Of a DNA stretch of 64,000 nt, positions 59,820 to 64,000 are shown piece after piece. The DNA is taken from positions 1 through 64,000 of the forward strand of contig NZ_PIPP01000003.1 of assembly GCF_003987345.1 (NCBI RefSeq). The letters run 5' to 3'. The stretch comes from Aliidiomarina shirensis. GTDB taxonomy: Bacteria; Pseudomonadota; Gammaproteobacteria; Enterobacterales; Alteromonadaceae. Each line of letters starts with the position of its first letter. Positions within the stretch are counted from its first letter, which is position 1. A program made the position numbers and the translations under genes. The notes under the pieces are model-generated. The model saw only the letters and a program-made list of their open reading frames with translations. It had not been told where the DNA came from and made no database searches.

Positions 59820-61874
59820 TTACTTCGGGCCGTTAAAAATCGTAAGCGGGGCCCAACCTTTATCAATCGCTTGATTAAGATCGCGGTGCAGCACTTCATG
59901 AATTTCCGCATACGGCTTCGTAAGCTTTCGTATGTGTGAAATCTGGTTACGGCCGCGTAACTTACCTACGTAAAGCAGCATATCAGCTATTTGCAGCGCT
60001 TTTTCCCAATCACATTCGCGCTCAGAAACGTCGGCAAAAGGCAGAGTAATCATTCCGCCGGTTACCGATACTGGTATGCGGTTTTGCTCATAGTAAACCG
60101 GTGTATCGCCAATTACATGCAGAAGCTCATCAGCAAGGTTGGCAAGTTCTTCGTAGTTACGGTTACGCACGTAGATTAAGAATTCCTCACCTCCCCAGCG
60201 CACCACCATATCGTGCTCAGCTACCGCATGGGTTAATCGGGTAGCTACTTGTTGTAATACTTCATCGCCGGCCGCATGGCCAATGCGATCGTTGATCTCT
60301 TTAAATAAATCAAGATCCAGCAGGATAAGTGCATCAACATTCCCAGCATCAGCGATTGGGTAGTGTTCACCCGCCCGTAACTCCATCTCTTTCTGCATCG
60401 CACGGCGGTTGTGTAATTTCGTGAGTGGGTCGCGCAGCGTTTGTTCTTGTAGCTTTTCGTTCGCAGTGTTTAGCCGCACATTGGCTTTTCTAGCGCTTCG
60501 ATAGGCGTAGTATAAAAGCGTTGCAGCCAACACCAATACAATGGCAAATAGCCATACAATGCGGCGCTGCAAAGCCGCATTCTCAATAACTTGCGCTTGT
60601 AAGTTATTGCGCTCTTCCAACAGCTCTATTTGTTGATCTTGTTCACGCGCTTCGTATTCAGCGGCCAATTCAGAGAGCATTTGCTCGCGCTCGCTGGTTA
60701 ACAAATCAAAACGCAATCGCATGAGTTCACGCAAGGTATCGGCTTCTTCAATGTACATACCCGCTTCACGATACGCCCCCGATAAAAACGTTAACACTTC
60801 AGCATGATCACTGCGCCGTGCATGCTCTTTCATATACAGCGCAATAGTTTTCATTTCCTCGATACCCTCGGCGTATAGGCCCCGCTTCACTTTAATATCT
60901 GCAAGATTGAATTTTAAATAATTCATTTCCCGCATCATATTGGCATTTTCAGCAGCGCTTACACCTGCAAGTAAATACTCTTCAGCCTCCGTGTAGCGTT
61001 CCCGTTGAATAAGAATGGAACCAATATTGTTGCGAGAAACTACGGCGATACGCGCATTATCAGTGCGTTCTGCCCATTCAGCAGCGATTCGGAAAGAATC
61101 GAGTGCCATTTCGTTTTCATCGATTTCTGGGCGTGATTGCAAAAATCCCTTTAGCAAATAGAGATCGGCAAGCCTGTGGTGTACTTCATACCGCTCACCT
61201 TCAGCAATAGTGGAGTTCGTTAAATCTAACCCCGCACGGTAGTTCTCTAAATCGGTATGCAGATTGGCAATGTGATAATTCAAAAACTGGCGGCGCCGCA
61301 ACGTTTGTACACCGCGGGTGCGAGTTAATGCTGCCTGCGCTTGCAAGAAAAAGCCTAGGGCTTCTTCATAACGTTCAACTTCTTGCAACGCTCGGCCCGC
61401 AACATTATTCACAAAAAACTGAATACGCGGGTTCATTATCTCGTCCACTAAAGGCGTTAACTTAATCACGTAACGCACTGCTGTATCGTTGTCACCCTGA
61501 GCACTGAGCACTTCCATAAACACAGCCCATGCTTCAGCTTGAGCTTCCACACTCTCGGCCGATCGTGCAAAGCGAATGAGTTCTTTGGCGAGTATTTCGG
61601 CTTCAGCAAAATTTTGCTCGGCGTGTGCTAACTCAAGGGCTCTATATCCCCAGGCACGAACATACGTAGAAGCGGGCACATTGATAGTAACTCGCTCTAA
61701 TAATTCAGCTAATTTTTCACGATCTTCGGGGTAAAAGCCGACACCTAGAATACTATCAAGCTCTTGCTCGAGAGCGGGGTCAACTAAATCTACGGCATTT
61801 GCGGTATTGAACGCGATCAGACAACTAAAAAAGCTAATCAGAGCGAGATGCCCTAATTTGGTACATATTTTCAT
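59820..61874 (-). CDS. TPR-GGDEF membrane diguanylate cyclase (paralog B)
   Basis: 684 residues. Same plan as the gene at 56108: signal peptide (about 1-27), TPR-rich periplasmic part (about 40-400), coiled coil (EQDQQIELLEERNNLQAQV), one membrane helix (about 452-472), GGDEF domain with GGEEF (561-565), and the tail TKPYAEIHEVLHRDLNQAID. The RxxD inhibitory site is missing: the equivalent residues are AEHD. It may therefore escape product inhibition at this site. ATG at 61874. Convergent with mscS, 10 bases apart. Confidence 0.9.
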   Translation of the reverse strand: MKICTKLGHLALISFFSCLIAFNTANAVDLVDPALEQELDSILGVGFYPEDREKLAELLERVTINVPASTYVRAWGYRALELAHAEQNFAEAEILAKELIRFARSAESVEAQAEAWAVFMEVLSAQGDNDTAVRYVIKLTPLVDEIMNPRIQFFVNNVAGRALQEVERYEEALGFFLQAQAALTRTRGVQTLRRRQFLNYHIANLHTDLENYRAGLDLTNSTIAEGERYEVHHRLADLYLLKGFLQSRPEIDENEMALDSFRIAAEWAERTDNARIAVVSRNNIGSILIQRERYTEAEEYLLAGVSAAENANMMREMNYLKFNLADIKVKRGLYAEGIEEMKTIALYMKEHARRSDHAEVLTFLSGAYREAGMYIEEADTLRELMRLRFDLLTSEREQMLSELAAEYEAREQDQQIELLEERNNLQAQVIENAALQRRIVWLFAIVLVLAATLLYYAYRSARKANVRLNTANEKLQEQTLRDPLTKLHNRRAMQKEMELRAGEHYPIADAGNVDALILLDLDLFKEINDRIGHAAGDEVLQQVATRLTHAVAEHDMVVRWGGEEFLIYVRNRNYEELANLADELLHVIGDTPVYYEQNRIPVSVTGGMITLPFADVSERECDWEKALQIADMLLYVGKLRGRNQISHIRKLTKPYAEIHEVLHRDLNQAIDKGWAPLTIFNGPK

Positions 61875-62159
61875 GTGGTTCTAAATCCTAAACTAAGTGG
61901 TGCTAAAATAACCGCCAACAGATCAGACCACAAGCAATATTTGTCATTGTTACGTCATAATCACGCCAAAATGAGATGAACTCCGGAATGAATTTAAATC
62001 ACTTTCATTTCACTTTTTCCTCAAAACAACACAACGCTTTTCGCAAATTATCGAAGCAAGTATTATATGAACATGCACAAAGCATTAGGATTCCCCCAAA
62101 GCAAACGGTAGAATTCAGCAACAGCTATTTACATCGAACAAATTAACGGAAGTGAGTTT
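61875..62159. other. Divergent intergenic region, TPR-GGDEF B / YeeN
   Basis: 285 bases, AT-rich, no gene supported beyond a 14-codon frame at about 62067-62111 with weak signals. It must contain both promoters. I see no strong repeat. Confidence 0.4.
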
Positions 62160-62876
62160 ATGGGCCGCGCTTATCAAAATAGAAAAGAATCAATTGCGAA
62201 AACAGCTACCGCAAAAAGCCGAGTGTATAGTAAATATGGTCGGGAAATTTACGTAGTAGCCAAATCGGGTGGTGCCGACCCAGATACCAATATCTCATTA
62301 CGCGGCCTTATTGATCGCGCCCGAAAAGACCAAGTACCAGCGCACGTAATTGCGAATGCCTTAGATAAAGCTTCGGGTGTTGGTGGTGAAGATTACTCAC
62401 CGGCCCGTTATGAGGGCTTTGGTCCTGGCAACTGTATGGTCATTGTGGAATGTTTAACCGATAACCCAAACCGAACGTTCGGCGATGTGCGCAATTGCTT
62501 TACTAAATGCAAAGTTAAAATTGGCGCCCCCGGTACTACCGCACACATGTTTGATCATTGCGCAATTTTCAGTTTCGCCGGTGATGACGAAGACGTAGTA
62601 CTAGAAGCACTTATGGAGGCCGATGTGGATGTTACCGATGTAGAAGTTGAGAACGGCATGGTAACGGTATTTGCGCCCCACACAGAATATGCTAATACCA
62701 AACAAGCATTAGTGGCTGCGTTTCCTGATATCGAATTCGAAACCGATGAAATTCAGTTTGTGGCACAAAACAGCATGGATATGCCGGAAGACGATATTCC
62801 GATGATGGAAAAGTTTTTAGATATGCTAGAAGATTGTGATGATGTTCAGCGTGTTTATCATAACGCTAATTTTTAA
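62160..62876 (+). CDS. yeeN: YebC/PmpR family protein, YeeN type
   Basis: 238 residues. The start [35 protein letters not shown], then [33 protein letters not shown], and the end [12 protein letters not shown] match E. coli YeeN more closely than YebC. Originally called transcription regulators; YebC-type proteins have more recently been described as translation factors acting at proline-rich stretches. That this member does so is an inference. ATG 62160 follows GGAAGTGA. Confidence 0.88.
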   Translation: MGRAYQNRKESIAKTATAKSRVYSKYGREIYVVAKSGGADPDTNISLRGLIDRARKDQVPAHVIANALDKASGVGGEDYSPARYEGFGPGNCMVIVECLTDNPNRTFGDVRNCFTKCKVKIGAPGTTAHMFDHCAIFSFAGDDEDVVLEALMEADVDVTDVEVENGMVTVFAPHTEYANTKQALVAAFPDIEFETDEIQFVAQNSMDMPEDDIPMMEKFLDMLEDCDDVQRVYHNANF

Positions 62877-62892
62877 CACGCTACTCTGAAAC

Positions 62893-62921
62893 TAGAAAAG
62901 GGGCTCATGAGCCCCTTTTTG
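62893..62921. terminator. Bidirectional terminator, yeeN / dsbG
   Basis: AAAAGGGGCTC (62896-62906) pairs with GAGCCCCTTTT (62909-62919), followed by TG and T-rich sequence, usable in both directions. Confidence 0.85.
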
Positions 62922-62939
62922 TTTTTCCAAATACCGGTT

Positions 62940-63707
62940 TTACGGACGCGGACCAAATATCGCTTCAAGTTGCTGCGGTTGTGGCATGCCGCGAATCACT
63001 TGCACATGATCGTTTTCATCACGGAAATATACAATGGGCGTAGAGCTTAAATTCAATTCGCGCATAATGCGATGATTGGCCCGAATTACCGATTCACCAA
63101 TACGCACAAAACGTGCAACCGCTTCAATTCCGCCACGATCACGGCGATCAATATGCTCTTTTAATGCTTCCGCCGGGTCCGGGGAACCCATAATAGCCGC
63201 GGCTTGTGCTGGGCTTTCTTCACGAATAATACCCACCATCATGTGCCGTAACTGCACCTTACCAGCCGCAATCCAAGGCTCTGCGGCCTCACGAAAGCGA
63301 TGGCAATAAGGGCAGTTTGGATCGGTCATGGTATAAATAACTCGTGGTGCATCCGGATCACCATCTTGCAACAGTGTGGCGCGGGAGATTTGTTCCCAAG
63401 CGTGCTCTTGTGCTGGTCCGGTAACCAGTTCATACAGAGGATCCGCTGCAATATCTCGGCCCTCCAGATCTAATAAATTTCCTACAATTACATGTTCACC
63501 ATCGGCAGTAAGGTATAGCGCTATCGCTTGGCCTTGATATTCCGCCGCATACCCTTTCAAACCGCCCGGAGCAGGGAAGCTATCAACAATGGTAAGGCCT
63601 TGGTTAGCGAGCATCTGAATGGGTGCTGGCAATTCTTCCGCCTTTACCACCGATGCCATCATACAACTGCCCACAACAGCGGCCACGATTAACTTCAGAT
63701 ACTGCAT
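62940..63707 (-). CDS. dsbG: Thiol:disulfide interchange protein DsbG
   Basis: 255 residues. Signal peptide (about 1-23), DsbC/G N-terminal dimerisation domain, and catalytic domain with CPYC in TMTDPNCPYCHRF. The segment WIAAGKVQLRHMMVGIIREESPAQAAAIM closely follows E. coli DsbG. The cis-Pro loop is STPIVYF. DsbG protects single cysteines from sulfenylation and is reduced by DsbD. Probably in an operon with the truncated upstream gene (62 bases before). Confidence 0.93.
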   Translation of the reverse strand: MQYLKLIVAAVVGSCMMASVVKAEELPAPIQMLANQGLTIVDSFPAPGGLKGYAAEYQGQAIALYLTADGEHVIVGNLLDLEGRDIAADPLYELVTGPAQEHAWEQISRATLLQDGDPDAPRVIYTMTDPNCPYCHRFREAAEPWIAAGKVQLRHMMVGIIREESPAQAAAIMGSPDPAEALKEHIDRRDRGGIEAVARFVRIGESVIRANHRIMRELNLSSTPIVYFRDENDHVQVIRGMPQPQQLEAIFGPRP

Positions 63708-63768
63708 TTATCACTCCAATTGCTAACTATTTATCTATACGGCTCAATCGCCAACCATTCTATCATGC

Positions 63769-64000
63769 TCAGTAACTTTCGATCAGTTCTTCGGCAATAC
63801 TGCTCCCCGCTTCAGCGGCATTTTCAAGCAACTCGCGGCCACGTTCTCTCTGCTCCGCGCTTTCGGCATGCATCAACAAACGCATACCGTGCCACGCCAT
63901 GACATCTATATCACCTTGAGTAATTAGATACTCAGCCCATGCTGGATGCACATAACGCAATGCCAAAAGCCGCTGAGCTTGGATGTTGCCATTGCGGGCG
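63769..64000 (-). CDS. Partial gene, Sel1-like/helical repeat protein
   Basis: Only the C-terminal 76 residues are in the window; the frame is open at 64000, so the start lies beyond. Repeated pattern ARNGNIQAQRLLALRY and GRELLENAAEAGSSIAEELI resembles Sel1-like helical repeats (A...G...A..L). Stop TGA at 63769-63771. Too little to name. Confidence 0.5.
   Translation of the reverse strand, partial: ARNGNIQAQRLLALRYVHPAWAEYLITQGDIDVMAWHGMRLLMHAESAEQRERGRELLENAAEAGSSIAEELIESY

Overview
The window is an ordinary, densely packed chromosomal segment of a gammaproteobacterium. Gene content and order point to the Alteromonadales, most likely Idiomarinaceae; this is an inference from neighbourhoods and protein similarity, not from an rRNA sequence. 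I see no insertion sequence, prophage, integron, CRISPR array or plasmid function. About 50 protein genes and one tRNA-Gly are supported. The left edge lies just upstream of a 16S rRNA gene on the minus strand: two tandem stable-RNA promoters and the leader with a boxA-like element are visible, but the rRNA itself is outside.

Layout. 0-5.5 kb: a membrane-anchored RRM protein, trmA, a MerC-family protein, then epmA-efp with epmB divergent, i.e. EF-P and two of its modifying enzymes. 5.6-11 kb: a DUF3016 protein, groSL with a recognisable heat-shock promoter, fxsA and dsbD. 11-16 kb: aroQ-accB-accC-prmA-dusB-fis, a conserved order. 16-21 kb: a DsbC-like protein, then purH, an exported methyltransferase-like lipoprotein, and purD. 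21-25 kb: maoP, tRNA-Gly, orn, divergent rsgA-psd and a glycerophosphodiesterase. 25-32 kb: an RND efflux pair, nudC-hemE and divergent rsd. 32-37 kb: a PvdQ-like Ntn acylase lipoprotein, an FKBP lipoprotein, slyX, prkB and yhfA. 37-43 kb: argD/astC-astA-astD, pabA and a small outer-membrane barrel. 43-49 kb: a CNNM/CBS transporter, an SPFH protein preceded by a 36-residue membrane microprotein, a TonB-C lipoprotein, a PAS-GGDEF-EAL protein and an unrecognised membrane protein. 49-56 kb: trpS, rpe, two small genes, prlC and a DPP-IV-type peptidase. 56-64 kb: two paralogous TPR-GGDEF sensors around a MscS channel, a YeeN-type YebC protein, dsbG and a truncated Sel1-like gene.

Themes. Translation and ribosome biogenesis are strongly represented (EF-P system, trmA, prmA, dusB, rsgA, YeeN, rRNA promoters, fis, maoP nearby). 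Periplasmic folding is another (DsbD with two DsbC/G-type partners, FKBP). Three diguanylate cyclase proteins suggest local concentration of c-di-GMP signalling; the two TPR-GGDEF paralogs differ in the RxxD inhibitory site and sit on either side of a mechanosensitive channel.

No clearly new multi-gene system is present. The best leads are the TPR-GGDEF/MscS arrangement, the methyltransferase-like lipoprotein inside the purH-purD unit, the microprotein-SPFH pair, a series of TGAA...TTCA dyads before trpS, and the RRM protein divergent from the rRNA operon. Coordinates of starts were adjusted where a better start with ribosome binding site was visible; these are noted.
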